From: Mesobacillus foraminis
GTDB lineage: Bacteria; Bacillota; Bacilli; Bacillales; Cytobacillaceae
Assembly: GCF_004340465.1 (NCBI RefSeq)
Contig: NZ_SLVV01000001.1
Location: 62,001 to 126,000 of the forward strand
Reading direction: 5' to 3'
Length of the DNA: 64,000 nt
Shown: piece after piece, positions 1 to 10,070 of the stretch
Position numbering within the stretch: the first letter of the stretch is position 1
Layout of the letters: each line of letters starts with the position of its first letter
The notes under the pieces: model-generated
Told to the model about the DNA's origin: nothing
Databases searched by the model: none
What the model saw: the letters and a program-made list of their open reading frames with translations, nothing else
Program-made: the position numbers and the translations under genes

Positions 1-2832
1 AGCCTCATAGGAAGGCATTCCACTCTTCTTTTTCTGATTGATATAATCAACAATAACAATCGCATTGTTCACAACAATTCCGGCAAGTACAATCAAGCCA
101 ATGATCACAGTCAAACTTATTGGTGTATGTGTTAAGGTCAAGGCTGCAGAAACCCCAATAATCATTAAGGGAACTGTAAACATGATGACAAACGGATATT
201 TTAATGATTCGAATTGGGCAGCCATAACAAGGTAGACAAAAATAATAGCGAGTCCGAAGGCCAGATAAAGATCATCCATGGAGGAATCAAGCAGTTCCCT
301 GTCCCCGCTGAACACTACTTCGGTTCCTTCGGACAGCCCCAGCCCGGCTATCTCTTCATCAACCTGCTTTGAAATGTCTCCAAGGTTAGTGGACGATTTA
401 TATTTGAGCGTAAACTGTACCGCATCCTGCTGATTGATCCGCTGAATCCGGACCGGGCCGCTGCCAGTTTCAATATTTGTTACTGCATCAAGCGGGATAT
501 AAGTTCCATCCGGCTTTCTTATCAGCAACCTTCCAAGGCTGTCAAGGTTCCTGGTAATGTCCGTGTCATATTCGACATTGACACCAAAGACTTCCTCTCC
601 TTCAATCATTTGGGTTGCGATTGTTCCCCTCGTTACATCATTGACTGCCATTGCTATTTGCGCCGGGGCCAATCCTTGAGCATAGGCTTTCTCCCGATCA
701 ACTCTCACCTGCACTTCTTCAACCTTATCCATTAAATCAGTCGTCAGCTCATTGACATCCTCTAAATCCTTCAAGGATTCTGAAACTTTCTGCACTGCAT
801 CACGGAGGCGTTTTTCGTTCGTATCTCTAATACTGAAGCTTAGGGTGTTAGGACTGGAGCCGGAAGTAGACTGCATGTTAAAAGTGACCTCTGCAGTTTT
901 ATTTGCCTTTTTTGCCGCTTTCTCGAATTGGTCTTTTATATCATCGACAAAGGCAAATGTAGAGCGTTCCCTTTTTTCCATGTCTTTCATCTTAACGTAC
1001 AGTTCAGCGACATTCGCATTGGTAGTGCCCCGGAAGCTCGCCTCCTGGGTCGTTCCGATCAGACTGACATAAACGTCTACTTCATTTTCAGCTTTTAATT
1101 GCGCTTCAAGTGCAGACAATACCTTTTCTGTTTCTGATAGTGCCGCTCCGTTTTCAAGTTCAACCCTGGCACTGAAAAATCCTTCATCCTGCGGAGGCAG
1201 AAACTGAGTTCCGACGGTAGTTAAACCATAGGCACTTCCTCCAAGTAAAAGAAGTGTGATCAGGATAACCAGAAGCCGGTGCCCCAGCACCCACCTGATT
1301 GTCCTGTCGATCCCCTTCATTGAACGGGAGCGCTGCCTTCTTGCCTCATAATTTTTTTTAGGAGCCTTGAGCAGCCGGCTCGCGAGCATCGGGATAACCG
1401 TCAGTGCCACTACCAGCGAGGCTAATAAGCTAAAGGAGATGGTCATCGCAAATTCTGTAAAAAGTTCCCCGATGATTCCGCTGATGAAGACAACCGGCAG
1501 GAAAACCGCTACTGTCGTCAATGTGGACGCAGTAATCGCTCCACCTACCTCCTTAGCCCCATCTCTTGAAGCAGTCTTGGGGTCTTTTCCCATAGATAAA
1601 TGCCTGTAAATGTTTTCAATAACAACAATCGCATTATCGACGAGCATCCCAATGCCAAGGGCCAGACCGCCAAGGGTCATAATATTGAGCGTGAAATCGG
1701 AAAAATACATCAGCACAAATGTAAAAATGACCGAGTATGGAATAGCAATCCCTATTATCAGCGGACTTTTTATATTCCTGAGGAACAGGAATAAAACAGC
1801 CATTGCCAGGGCCCCTCCCAGAATCAGTGAATCCGAGATGTTGGAGATGGCCATCCGTATGTAATCTCCCTGGTCAAACAGTACGTCCGACTTCACACCA
1901 GCATATCTTTCCTGGCCAAGAAGTTCATCAAGCCTTGTTTTAAACTCTTTAGAAACGGCTGCTGTATTGGCATCCGATTGCTGTAAAACACTTAATAATA
2001 CTGATGGTGACTGGTTTGTTCTGGTGATTGTCCGGTCATCCTGATTAACCAGACTGACGGAAGCAATATTTTTCAGGAGAATTTTTTGCCCGGTCCGCAG
2101 GTTGGACGAAACAGTTAAATTCTCCAGGGTTTCCACAGAATCAATTGAACTGACAATCCTGGTCGTCAATTCCTTTCCTTTTGTCTGAATCGTATCCCCA
2201 GGCATGGAAACATTGTTTGCACGGATGGTGTCCACAATATCAGCCTGGCTCAATTTATAGGTCCTAAGTTTGTTTTGATCCAGTTCAACCTTTACTTCCT
2301 TTACGGATGTACCTGACAGGTTGACACTTGCAACCCCTTCTAATTTTGTCAATTCCAGCTTTAAATCCTCCGCAAGCTGCCGAAGTGTGTCTTCTTTCTC
2401 TTCAGCACTCAGGGATAACTGAATGATTGGAAACTGGGAAGGATCGAATCTCATGAATCTTGGTTTTTCTGCATCTTCAGGAAGCTGGGCCATATCGAGC
2501 CTTTGAATAATATCATCCTGGATTTCTTCAATATCCGTCGTCCAGGAGAATTGCATCAGGATTAAATTTGCCCCTTCCTGTGAGGTAGAAGTCATTGTTT
2601 TAATGCCTGGGAGCGTAGCAAGGTTCGCCTCAAGAGGTTTTGTAACCTTCTCGACAATCTCCTCTGGACTTGCACCAGAATAATTTGTTACCACTACCCC
2701 CACCGGAGGGCTGATTTCAGGGATCAATTTAAGTGGTATATTCAACAGGCTTACTGCCCCAAGGATAAGAACCAGAAACATGGTAACAAGGGTAAAGATG
2801 GGTCTCCTAATCGAAAATTGGCTGATTTCCAT
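1..2832 (-). CDS. RND-family efflux permease (SwrC/AcrB-like), 3' end outside window
   Basis: Proton-driven multidrug or surfactant exporter of the inner membrane. 944 codons are visible and the C-terminus runs off the left edge; family members are about 1,040 residues. The start is the ATG at 2832, preceded by AAAGGAG. It begins MEISQFSIRRPIFTLVTMFL, the usual first membrane helix. The porter domains follow, then a membrane block containing GMLVDNAIVVIENIY, which is the RND charged-helix region, a second periplasmic half (from about FLPPQDEGFF), and the last visible segment with GIVVNNAIVIVDY. In Bacillus subtilis the equivalent single-gene pump is SwrC/YerP (surfactin resistance); that substrate is not shown here. 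No membrane-fusion partner lies upstream within the window. Confidence 0.93.
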   Translation of the reverse strand, partial: MEISQFSIRRPIFTLVTMFLVLILGAVSLLNIPLKLIPEISPPVGVVVTNYSGASPEEIVEKVTKPLEANLATLPGIKTMTSTSQEGANLILMQFSWTTDIEEIQDDIIQRLDMAQLPEDAEKPRFMRFDPSQFPIIQLSLSAEEKEDTLRQLAEDLKLELTKLEGVASVNLSGTSVKEVKVELDQNKLRTYKLSQADIVDTIRANNVSMPGDTIQTKGKELTTRIVSSIDSVETLENLTVSSNLRTGQKILLKNIASVSLVNQDDRTITRTNQSPSVLLSVLQQSDANTAAVSKEFKTRLDELLGQERYAGVKSDVLFDQGDYIRMAISNISDSLILGGALAMAVLFLFLRNIKSPLIIGIAIPYSVIFTFVLMYFSDFTLNIMTLGGLALGIGMLVDNAIVVIENIYRHLSMGKDPKTASRDGAKEVGGAITASTLTTVAVFLPVVFISGIIGELFTEFAMTISFSLLASLVVALTVIPMLASRLLKAPKKNYEARRQRSRSMKGIDRTIRWVLGHRLLVILITLLLLGGSAYGLTTVGTQFLPPQDEGFFSARVELENGAALSETEKVLSALEAQLKAENEVDVYVSLIGTTQEASFRGTTNANVAELYVKMKDMEKRERSTFAFVDDIKDQFEKAAKKANKTAEVTFNMQSTSGSSPNTLSFSIRDTNEKRLRDAVQKVSESLKDLEDVNELTTDLMDKVEEVQVRVDREKAYAQGLAPAQIAMAVNDVTRGTIATQMIEGEEVFGVNVEYDTDITRNLDSLGRLLIRKPDGTYIPLDAVTNIETGSGPVRIQRINQQDAVQFTLKYKSSTNLGDISKQVDEEIAGLGLSEGTEVVFSGDRELLDSSMDDLYLAFGLAIIFVYLVMAAQFESLKYPFVIMFTVPLMIIGVSAALTLTHTPISLTVIIGLIVLAGIVVNNAIVIVDYINQKKKSGMPSYEA

Positions 2833-2936
2833 ACGAAAGCTTTCTCCTTTCAAGTCCTGGTGTTCGTAGACCTCATTCCATTTTAATCTATTATTATAAT
2901 TTTTAAAAATTAAAGCCTGTCAATCACAGGGGAAAT

Positions 2937-2971
2937 AAAAAACGGCAAGCTCAATCAAGCTGCCGTTTTCC
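2937..2971 (-). terminator. Rho-independent terminator of the nhaC-like gene
   Basis: Inverted repeat AAAACGGCA-AGCT around a short loop (one bulged A), followed on the minus strand by a T-rich tail. It overlaps the last codons of the antiporter gene. Confidence 0.75.
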
Positions 2972-4349
2972 CATCTTTCGTTATTGAAAAGCCTGTTAAT
3001 CCTGCCAGAATTGTCAAAACCGGGGAGACCAGGCAAAAAACTGCGAATATTGCATAATCTACTGTTTCAACCCCAAGTACACCGCTTAAAAACACTCCGC
3101 ATACACCCCATGGAACTAGGGGATTGACCACTGTTCCGGAATCCTCAAGAACTCTGGAAAGGTTTTTCCGGTGCAAACCTAATTTTTTAAAATGAGGCTC
3201 GAATGTATTGCCGGTTAAAACAATTGATAAGTATTGTTCTCCCAGTAAGAAGTTTACCCCAATAGCAGATGCTGCCGCTGAGGAAATTAAAAGGGATGCT
3301 TTTTCAAGGCCATTCCCGATTCCCGATAAAAGTGCAGGCAGGATGCCGAGCTTAAACAGCAGCCCTCCCATCGACAGAGCCAGCAAAACCAGGGACACAG
3401 AGAACATCATGCTTTCGATTCCGCCTCTTGATATTAAGGAGGAGACCTCTTCTACATTCGTCTCTGCTTTATAGCCTGAAAAAAGAATGGCTGCCAGGGA
3501 AGCCCATTCCCCTTTTCCATTGAGAAAAAAACTGACAATCAGCCCGGCAACTGTCCCGCTTCCAAGCGTGACCACCGCTGATACTTTTTTCAGGGCGAGG
3601 ACAGCCAATAGAAGAAATGGAATTAGAGAGTACCAATGGACAAGATTTAGCCTGAGCAATTCTTCCTTGACAGCTGCGGCTCTTTCAAAGCTTGCTCCTG
3701 TTTCAGGAGGAGACAGGAGCAGGAAAATGATAAAAGAAATAATGAATGCAGGGATGGTCGTCCACAGCATATTTTTAATATGCTCGAAAAGGTCTACGCC
3801 AACAGAAGAAGAAGCCAGTGTCGTTGTATCTGACAAGGGAGACATTTTATCCCCAAAGAAGGCTCCCGAGACGATTGCTCCGGCAGTTATCTCCGGTGAC
3901 AGTCCAAGCGCAGCCGCCACACCCATGAAAGCTGCCCCGATTGTTGCAGCCGTTGTTAACGAACTGCCAATGCTTAACCCGATTATTGAAGTCACAACAA
4001 ATGCAATTGCATAAAACCACTTTCCATTAATCAATTCAAAGGCGATATAAATAAAGGTAGGAATGGTTCCGCTGGCCATCCAGGAACTGATCAGCATCCC
4101 AATGAAAAAGAATATGAGAACAGCACCCAGACCGGATTTTGCCCCTTCCATCATCCCCGTTTCGAGATCTGCAACCCGGACTTTTTTAATCATCCCATAA
4201 ATTAATAAAAAGAAAATTGCCAGAATCACAGGTATATGAGGAACCAGCTGTAGTTTTATAATGCTGAAGCTTATGCCTGCCAACAAGATGATCGTGACAA
4301 TGCCCGCTTCTAATGGATTTAATTTGAGTAGTGCGTTTCGTTGGTACAT
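2955..4349 (-). CDS. nhaC: NhaC-family Na+/H+ antiporter
   Basis: Integral membrane antiporter of 464 residues with about 11-12 hydrophobic segments. It exchanges cytoplasmic Na+ (or an organic anion in the MleN branch) for protons. Family marks are GAIVSGAFFGDKMSPLSDTT (around residues 155-175), the conserved NhaC motif, and a second-half GEQYLSIVLTGNTF block. ATG start with GGAGGGG five bases upstream. It has its own promoter (4411-4439) and terminator, so it is monocistronic. The NhaC family also contains malate/lactate antiporters (MleN), so the substrate is inferred only as far as Na+/H+-coupled. Confidence 0.88.
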   Translation of the reverse strand: MYQRNALLKLNPLEAGIVTIILLAGISFSIIKLQLVPHIPVILAIFFLLIYGMIKKVRVADLETGMMEGAKSGLGAVLIFFFIGMLISSWMASGTIPTFIYIAFELINGKWFYAIAFVVTSIIGLSIGSSLTTAATIGAAFMGVAAALGLSPEITAGAIVSGAFFGDKMSPLSDTTTLASSSVGVDLFEHIKNMLWTTIPAFIISFIIFLLLSPPETGASFERAAAVKEELLRLNLVHWYSLIPFLLLAVLALKKVSAVVTLGSGTVAGLIVSFFLNGKGEWASLAAILFSGYKAETNVEEVSSLISRGGIESMMFSVSLVLLALSMGGLLFKLGILPALLSGIGNGLEKASLLISSAAASAIGVNFLLGEQYLSIVLTGNTFEPHFKKLGLHRKNLSRVLEDSGTVVNPLVPWGVCGVFLSGVLGVETVDYAIFAVFCLVSPVLTILAGLTGFSITKDGKTAA

Positions 4350-4410
4350 GTTACCCCTCCGCAGCTTTTTCGCTTAAACGCTTTTACGCACAAAAGCAAT
4401 TTATGATTTT

Positions 4411-4439
4411 ACTATAGTGATATATTATTAAGTTGTCAA
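4411..4439 (-). promoter_or_regulatory. SigA promoter of nhaC
   Basis: On the minus strand, TTGACA (4439-4434), 17-bp spacer, TATAGT (4416-4411), about 65 bp before the ATG. Confidence 0.75.
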
Positions 4440-4478
4440 TTAGTTTTAACTAAGTTTCATAAAAATCCTGAAAATAGT

Positions 4479-4508
4479 GAGCCCGGCATGACTATTCATG
4501 CCGGGCTC
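4479..4508 (-). terminator. Rho-independent terminator of prfC
   Basis: Perfect 12-bp stem GAGCCCGGCATG with loop actatt, just downstream of the prfC stop codon. T-rich on both sides, so it can work in either direction. Confidence 0.9.
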
Positions 4509-4514
4509 TTTGTT

Positions 4515-6092
4515 TTATTCTGATCTGTCCATTGGGTTGTAAAGCTTGATTTCAGGGTTTTTCTCCTGGAACCAGCGTAATGCAAAATCATTTTCAAACA
4601 GGAAGGCTTTCTTATCATACCGGTCATGCACAAGCAGACTGCGGGAATTGGATAAGTTCTCATTAATGTCTTCATTTTCAATCCAGCGGGCTATTTTGGA
4701 ACCCACTCGTTCCATATTTACTTCAACATTATATTCATTTCGCATCCTGTGCTCAAACACCTCAAACTGAAGCTGGCCCACAGCACCAAGGAGATATTCT
4801 TCCGTCTTGACGGTTTTAAAAAGCTGGATGGCGCCTTCCTGAACCAATTGCTGGATGCCTTTGTGGAAATGTTTTTGTTTCATGACGTTCTTTGCCGTAA
4901 CCCGAACAAACAGTTCTGGCGTGAATTGCGGCAAACGTTCATATTCAAATTGATCTTTTCCTGTGACAATTGTATCACCGATCTGATACGTGCCCGGATC
5001 ATATAAACCAATAATATCGCCTGCAACGGCCTCATTAACAGTGCTCCTGTCATCTGCCATAAACTGTGTTGATTGAGCCAGCTTTATTGGCTTGCCTGTA
5101 CGGGATAAGGTAACCGTCATACCCCGTTCAAACTTTCCGGAACATATACGCAGAAAAGCAATCCGGTCACGGTGAGCAGGATTCATGTTTGCCTGAATTT
5201 TAAAGATGAATCCAGAGAAGTCTGTTGACAATGGATCGATTTTGCCCGTTGTGGAGTTCCTTGCCTGCGGTACAGGAGCAAACTCGAGGTAGGACTCCAG
5301 GAAAGTTTGAACGCCAAAGTTTGTCAGAGCGCTGCCGAAGAAAACGGGAATTAGATCCCCATCACTTACACGTTCAGCCGAGAAAGAGTTGCCTGCCTCG
5401 TTCAGAAGCATGATTTCTTCGAGGGTCTGCTCATACAGCGGAGAGTCCTTTAATGGATGTACTCCATCTATTTCCCCGTCTTCATTGAGAGAGACAAACT
5501 TCTGCTCTTCTTCCACACGGAATTGTTCAATCCGATTATGATGGCGGTCATAGATTCCCAGGAACTCCTTGCCCATACCAATCGGCCAGTTCATAGGGTA
5601 AGATTCAATTCCAAGGACTTCCTCTAATTCAGCGAGCAATTCAAGGGGAGTACGTCCCTCACGGTCAAGTTTATTTATAAAAGTAAAAATCGGAATGCCC
5701 CTCATTCGGCAAACCTTGAAAAGTTTCAGCGTCTGTTCTTCAATTCCCTTGGCAGAATCGATGATCATGACCGCACTGTCAACGGCTGTCAGGGTTCTGT
5801 ATGTGTCTTCACTGAAATCCTGGTGACCAGGTGTATCGAGAATATTGACACGAAAACCATCATAATCAAATTGCATGACAGAGGACGTTACGGAAATACC
5901 GCGCTGCTTCTCGATCTCCATCCAGTCACTTGTTGCAAATTTCCCCGTCTTTTTCCCTTTGACCGTACCTGCATCCCTAATAGCGCCTCCAAATAACAGG
6001 AGCTTTTCGGTCAGCGTCGTTTTCCCGGCATCGGGGTGGGATATAATGGCAAACGTACGCCGTGATAAAACTTCTTCGTTAAATTTCGTCAT
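4515..6092 (-). CDS. prfC: Peptide chain release factor 3 (RF3)
   Basis: Translational GTPase that recycles RF1/RF2 from the ribosome after termination. Length 525 residues, typical for RF3. GTPase motifs: G1 [13 protein letters not shown] (about 18-30), switch [10 protein letters not shown]3 DTPGHQDF (about 87-94), G4 NKLDREG. The [17 protein letters not shown] stretch after G3 is RF3-like and differs from EF-G. The C-terminal half carries domain 2 and the RF3-specific domain. ATG with AAAGGATC nine bases upstream. RF3 occurs patchily in Bacillales. Monocistronic, with its own promoter and terminator. Confidence 0.96.
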   Translation of the reverse strand: MTKFNEEVLSRRTFAIISHPDAGKTTLTEKLLLFGGAIRDAGTVKGKKTGKFATSDWMEIEKQRGISVTSSVMQFDYDGFRVNILDTPGHQDFSEDTYRTLTAVDSAVMIIDSAKGIEEQTLKLFKVCRMRGIPIFTFINKLDREGRTPLELLAELEEVLGIESYPMNWPIGMGKEFLGIYDRHHNRIEQFRVEEEQKFVSLNEDGEIDGVHPLKDSPLYEQTLEEIMLLNEAGNSFSAERVSDGDLIPVFFGSALTNFGVQTFLESYLEFAPVPQARNSTTGKIDPLSTDFSGFIFKIQANMNPAHRDRIAFLRICSGKFERGMTVTLSRTGKPIKLAQSTQFMADDRSTVNEAVAGDIIGLYDPGTYQIGDTIVTGKDQFEYERLPQFTPELFVRVTAKNVMKQKHFHKGIQQLVQEGAIQLFKTVKTEEYLLGAVGQLQFEVFEHRMRNEYNVEVNMERVGSKIARWIENEDINENLSNSRSLLVHDRYDKKAFLFENDFALRWFQEKNPEIKLYNPMDRSE

Positions 6093-6202
6093 ATAGATAG
6101 ATCCTTTCTGCTAAACAAGCATTGCAGTTATTGCAATCCACATTTTATCTCAATTAAGGAATGGGAAAAAACCATACTCTGGTTAAAAGCCTCATAACCT
6201 TT

Positions 6203-6231
6203 ATCATATAGTTTACAGAAAAAGTTTTCAA
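6203..6231 (-). promoter_or_regulatory. SigA promoter of prfC
   Basis: Minus strand TTGAAA (6231-6226), 17-bp spacer, TATGAT (6208-6203), about 110 bp before the prfC ATG. Confidence 0.65.
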
Positions 6232-6261
6232 TTGCTTTTAATATCCAAAGAAAATAAAAAG

Positions 6262-6284
6262 AGGCAGCGTTTCTTCCGCTGCCT
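6262..6284 (-). terminator. Rho-independent terminator of the small gene at 6294
   Basis: AGGCAGCG / CGCTGCCT stem, 7-nt loop, followed by CTTTTTATTTTC on the minus strand. Confidence 0.85.
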
Positions 6285-6293
6285 ACCGTCCTA

Positions 6294-6506
6294 TTAAAAT
6301 TGCTGCTCGATATCTTCAATAATTTCGTCAATGGTCTCAGATACTTCATTCGTTTTTCTGGCTATGGAAATACTGAACTCCAATAGCTCTTTATATAAAT
6401 CAACAGAGATCATGGTGTTTGTTTTTTGATAATCATTAATCTGCAAACCGATATTCTGCAAGATGACCAGCACTTCTTCCATTGAACCCTTTTGAACATC
6501 AAACAT
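6294..6506 (-). CDS. Small acidic helical protein of unknown function
   Basis: 70 residues, not recognised. It is acidic and predicted mostly alpha-helical (KELLEFSISIARKTNEVSETIDEIIEDIEQQF at the C-terminus shows a heptad-like pattern), with no signal peptide or membrane segment. It is supported as a gene by an ATG with AAGGAA immediately upstream, by a strong terminator 10 bases after the stop, and by conserved-looking composition. It stands alone between prfC and the sugar ABC operon. It could be a small regulatory or scaffold protein; nothing in the sequence tells more. Confidence 0.6.
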   Translation of the reverse strand: MFDVQKGSMEEVLVILQNIGLQINDYQKTNTMISVDLYKELLEFSISIARKTNEVSETIDEIIEDIEQQF

Positions 6507-6765
6507 TTCCTTTTCCCCCTGTTTTTTATATTTTTATCTCATTATGGGGGAGTTTGCAAAAATATGAAATGGTAATATTTCCAACTATTATGCCATAATT
6601 GCCCATTATGGGTCTATACGCACAGAAAAAGGGCTCGAAACTTCCAAATCGGTTAGAAAAGGAGTCGCAAAATGATTCCATCGGCCCAGTTTATCCCCCA
6701 TGAAACGAGGGCAGACATGCACTGATTCGTCTACTGTGCAAGCCCCCTATATAAGTGCCTGTTTC
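6507..6765. other. Intergenic region without a convincing gene
   Basis: AT-rich stretch. No clear terminator was found for the sugar ABC operon that ends at 6766. A 17-codon open frame at 6672-6725 has a good ribosome binding site but no other support. Confidence 0.4.
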
Positions 6766-7635
6766 TTACCCTTTCGTTCCCGAAGATATATTCGATCCCT
6801 CTATAAAGTACCTTTGGAAGAAAAAGAACAATAGAACAACAGGCAGCAGGACAGTCACCGACATCGCCATCAAGTAATGCCATTGAGTCTGGACAGTGCC
6901 CTTGAAAGTCTGCAGGCCAATTTGAAGGGTATATAGATTTTCATCGTTAATATACAGCAGCGGGCCCAGCAAATCATTCCAGGCACCATTGAAAGAAAAA
7001 ATGGCAACTGTGATCAGCGCAGGCTTGGTCAGCGGAATCATGATATGCCACCAAATCTGCAAATGGTTGGCCCCATCGAGATACGCTGCTTCAATTAATT
7101 CATTTGGAATGGTCATCATGAATTGTCTCAGAAGGAAAATGAAAAAAGCACTCCCTAAAAACGCGGGAACAATCAATGGAAGATAAGTGTTCAACCAGCC
7201 CAATTTTGAAAATAGAATATACTGCGGAACCATTGTGACAAAACCAGGAATCAACATTGTGGAAAGCACGAGCACAAACAATGCATTCCGCCCCTTGAAA
7301 CGGATTTTTGCAAAGGAATAGGCTACCAGGGAATTCACGAGGACACTTCCCAAAGTCCCGCAGGCAGCAATAAAAAATGTATTAAAAGCCCACCTAGTAA
7401 AAGGGGCTGTCCGCCATGCCTCCATATAATTGGAAAAATGAAAATCATTTGGAATCAAGGTTGGCGGATACTGGGCAATTTCTTCCGGTGACTTCAGCGA
7501 GGTTGAGATCATCCACCACAGAGGTGCCAGAACAACAATGCTTCCGAGCAAAAGAAGAAAGGTGACAGCAGTACCCTTCGCTTTTTCTTTAAATCGTTTT
7601 GTCTCATAAAACCTGGGTGCCAACGCCGTCTTCAT
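6766..7635 (-). CDS. Carbohydrate ABC transporter permease (MalG type)
   Basis: Second permease of a CUT1 sugar importer, 289 residues, six membrane helices. The EAA loop that docks the ATPase is ELIEAAYLDGANHLQIWWHIMIPLTKP (about 175-203), canonical EAA---G---I-LP with D-G-A. Its ATG overlaps the stop of the upstream permease (TAATG at 7633-7637), so the two are translationally coupled. No ATPase gene is in this operon; as in B. subtilis, where MsmX serves several CUT1 systems, a shared ATPase elsewhere is likely (inference). Confidence 0.93.
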   Translation of the reverse strand: MKTALAPRFYETKRFKEKAKGTAVTFLLLLGSIVVLAPLWWMISTSLKSPEEIAQYPPTLIPNDFHFSNYMEAWRTAPFTRWAFNTFFIAACGTLGSVLVNSLVAYSFAKIRFKGRNALFVLVLSTMLIPGFVTMVPQYILFSKLGWLNTYLPLIVPAFLGSAFFIFLLRQFMMTIPNELIEAAYLDGANHLQIWWHIMIPLTKPALITVAIFSFNGAWNDLLGPLLYINDENLYTLQIGLQTFKGTVQTQWHYLMAMSVTVLLPVVLLFFFFQRYFIEGSNISSGTKG

Positions 7636-8606
7636 TACTTGTCCCCTCCTTCATAATGGACCCAGCGCTTCCCTAGCTTAAGGTTCAGGACTGTCAGGAC
7701 CATAACAATGATAAATAAAAGCCAGGCCATTGCAGACGCATAGCCCATATCGAAAATTTCAAAAGCATTATTCCACATATGGAGATTATAAAACAGCAGG
7801 GAATTCGCGGGGCCTCCATTACCGCTCTCAGTCATTACATAGGCTTCCTGAAAAATCTGGAACGACCCGATGGTGCTCGTAATAACATCAAAAAAGATGA
7901 TGGGAGAAATCATGGGGGCTGTTATGTAAAAGAACCTCTGCATAGAGCTCGCTCCATCCAACTCAGCCGCCTCATACATTTCATTGGACACTCCCTGGAG
8001 ACTGGCTAAGTAAAGCAGCATCCCGCCGCCGACACTCCACATTTTCATCACAAGCAGGGCAGGCTTGGTCCATTCAGGGTCAAAAAGCCAGGCCGGCCCC
8101 TCAATCCCAGCCCAGCCAAGGACCGTATTTACCAGCCCTGTTGAAGGGCTAAGGAGCTGCATCCACAGAAAATAAACAGCGACACCTGACAGGACTGCAG
8201 GAAGATAATAGATGGTACGGAAAAACTTCATTCCTTTAACTTTCTGGTTTAGCAGCAAGGCGAGCAAAATTGCGCCTGCCGTTGTAAGTGGTACGGAGAA
8301 CACAACATAATATAATGTATTTAATAATGAAGTCCAGAATAAATCATCCAGGGTGAACATCCGTTTAAAATTATCCAGTCCGATAAAGTTCATTTTCGAA
8401 GTAATATTATAATCCGTGAAGCTTGCATATAAAGAGAAAATTAGCGGGCCCAATGTCAAACCCGCGAACCCGATGAGCCATGGGCTGACAAACAGGTATC
8501 CGATAATGTTTTCCCTGGCCGTCCTGCTCAGCCTTTTCTTCTTTTTACTGGCAGCCTCTGGCTCATGGATATATGTTTCTGATGGCAGAATTTCCGTTTG
8601 TTTCAT
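7635..8606 (-). CDS. Carbohydrate ABC transporter permease (MalF type)
   Basis: First permease of the same CUT1 importer. The ATG at 8606 (323 residues) is preferred over an in-frame TTG at 8627, because GAGAGGAG lies between them and would serve as the Shine-Dalgarno site. It has a hydrophilic N-terminus with a KKKKRLSR patch, then six membrane segments. The EAA loop is EMYEAAELDGASSMQRFFYITAPMISP in the C-terminal half. It is separated from the binding-protein gene by 91 bp holding a hairpin. Confidence 0.92.
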   Translation of the reverse strand: MKQTEILPSETYIHEPEAASKKKKRLSRTARENIIGYLFVSPWLIGFAGLTLGPLIFSLYASFTDYNITSKMNFIGLDNFKRMFTLDDLFWTSLLNTLYYVVFSVPLTTAGAILLALLLNQKVKGMKFFRTIYYLPAVLSGVAVYFLWMQLLSPSTGLVNTVLGWAGIEGPAWLFDPEWTKPALLVMKMWSVGGGMLLYLASLQGVSNEMYEAAELDGASSMQRFFYITAPMISPIIFFDVITSTIGSFQIFQEAYVMTESGNGGPANSLLFYNLHMWNNAFEIFDMGYASAMAWLLFIIVMVLTVLNLKLGKRWVHYEGGDK

Positions 8607-8640
8607 GCCTTCCGCTACTCCTCTCAAAGTGATTATAGTA

Positions 8641-8665
8641 AAGAGAGAAGCTATGCTTCTCTCTT
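8641..8665 (-). other. Intercistronic hairpin between binding-protein and permease genes
   Basis: Perfect 11-bp stem AAGAGAGAAGC with a 3-nt loop and no following T-run. In sugar-binding-protein operons such stem-loops commonly protect the upstream mRNA, raising binding protein over permeases; that role is inferred. Confidence 0.6.
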
Positions 8666-8697
8666 CCGGTCCATGGGATCAGGAGAATCAGCACTCC

Positions 8698-9996
8698 CTA
8701 TTCCCTTTTAATCTTGCTAACATCTTTTTCAGCCTGCCTCAGTCCATCCGCAGGAGAGTATTTACCTAACAGGATATTGTCTATGATTGGATTGATTCGA
8801 TTATGATAATCAGGGTATTCAACCGGCACCGGGAACATTTTTGTTACCTTCAGATTATCTACGGTGGCCTGGTAAACGGTCTGCCCATCTCCGGTTAGTT
8901 CATCAATTACTGATTCTGCTGCTTTTATATTGGCCACATTGTCAAAATTTTTCTGTGCCCAGTATTTTTGTGCCTCCGGGCCTGTAAGATAGTCAATAAA
9001 TTCCATTGCTTCTTCTGGATGATCGGAGCCTTTCGGAATCTCAGCGACAAACCCGCCGCCTTCAGCCCAGTGTTCGGAATCCTTAGAATACGAAGGGATT
9101 GGTGCCACCCCAAATTCTATATCCTTGCCGTAGTCCCTTAATTGTGTATAAAAAGTGCCGATATCAACCCACATGGCCACCTTTTCAGCTATAAACGGAT
9201 TCGCTTGTTCACTGCCAAACTCTGCCTGAAAGGCCTGTACGGTATTTTCCCCAAGCCTCTCCTTCCAGCCTGCAATCCATTCAAGGGCCTTTACCTTATT
9301 AGGGGTATTGATTTTCAGCTCTCCGTCCTCAATGAACCCAGCCCCATTATCCGCGTTTGTCATCCAGCTGGATGCCCCGATGCTCCCCCATAATGGATAG
9401 AACCCAATACGCTCATAACGGCTGCCATTTTTAATATCAAGTTTCTTTGCGTATTCCTCCAGCTCCTCCCAGGTTTGCGGAGGCTTGTTTGGATCCAGTC
9501 CTGCTTCCTTAAATGCTTTTTTATTGTAGTAGAGCAGGCGGGTATCGGTATTAAATGGAACCGCGAATGGTTTATTCTGATATTGAACACTTTCCCATAA
9601 ATGGGGATAGAATTGATCTTTAAATGAATCATCTATGTATTTGCTTAAGTCCTCCACCTGCTTGTTTTCTGCCCTTTGCGCCACGGTGTTGATATCATTA
9701 ATAATGACATCTGCAGGATTTCCGGCAGCTACAGAAGCAAGATTCTTTGTCCAGATGTCGCCCCATGGCAGGAAAGTATGTTTTACAAAAATGCGATCTT
9801 GTGATTGATTAAAATCATCAATGATTTTTTCTATCACTGGCCTTCTTGTTTCCGATCCCCAGAATGACCAAAAATCTACCACTGTTTTGCCGTCTTGCGT
9901 CTTTTCCGCCTGTACGTTTTGTTCTCCTGATGAACAGCCTGTCAGCACCGCGAACATCAGTACAAACGGAATGAATATGCTTAAACTCCTTCTCAT
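8698..9996 (-). CDS. Extracellular sugar-binding lipoprotein (CUT1 ABC importer)
   Basis: 432 residues. The lipoprotein signal peptide ends in the lipobox LTGC (Cys about residue 21), followed by a long linker and a bacterial SBP_1 fold: VVDFWSFWGSETRRPVIEKI near the start, PADVIINDINTVAQ, a hinge region, then EEAMEFIDYLTGPEAQKYW near the C-terminus. Lipid-anchored on the outer face of the membrane, it would deliver an oligosaccharide or sugar derivative to the two downstream permeases. ATG with AGGAGGATATC upstream. No regulator or hydrolase is adjacent, so the substrate cannot be named. Confidence 0.93.
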   Translation of the reverse strand: MRRSLSIFIPFVLMFAVLTGCSSGEQNVQAEKTQDGKTVVDFWSFWGSETRRPVIEKIIDDFNQSQDRIFVKHTFLPWGDIWTKNLASVAAGNPADVIINDINTVAQRAENKQVEDLSKYIDDSFKDQFYPHLWESVQYQNKPFAVPFNTDTRLLYYNKKAFKEAGLDPNKPPQTWEELEEYAKKLDIKNGSRYERIGFYPLWGSIGASSWMTNADNGAGFIEDGELKINTPNKVKALEWIAGWKERLGENTVQAFQAEFGSEQANPFIAEKVAMWVDIGTFYTQLRDYGKDIEFGVAPIPSYSKDSEHWAEGGGFVAEIPKGSDHPEEAMEFIDYLTGPEAQKYWAQKNFDNVANIKAAESVIDELTGDGQTVYQATVDNLKVTKMFPVPVEYPDYHNRINPIIDNILLGKYSPADGLRQAEKDVSKIKRE

Positions 9997-10070
9997 GATA
10001 TCCTCCTATAATATATTGATATAAATACAATTCTTCCTATACCACATACAATTTCAGGTTAAACCTAAAA

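Noticed and set aside
3487-4014. 175-codon open frame antisense to nhaC
   Set aside because: Shadow of the antiporter coding sequence without ribosome binding site or recognisable domain.
6128-6349. 73-codon frame on the minus strand
   Set aside because: It crosses the terminator of the 6294 gene and the prfC promoter and has no ribosome binding site.
6672-6725. 17-codon frame with AAAAGGAG upstream
   Set aside because: No conserved composition, no neighbouring terminator in the right direction, and it opposes the flanking genes.
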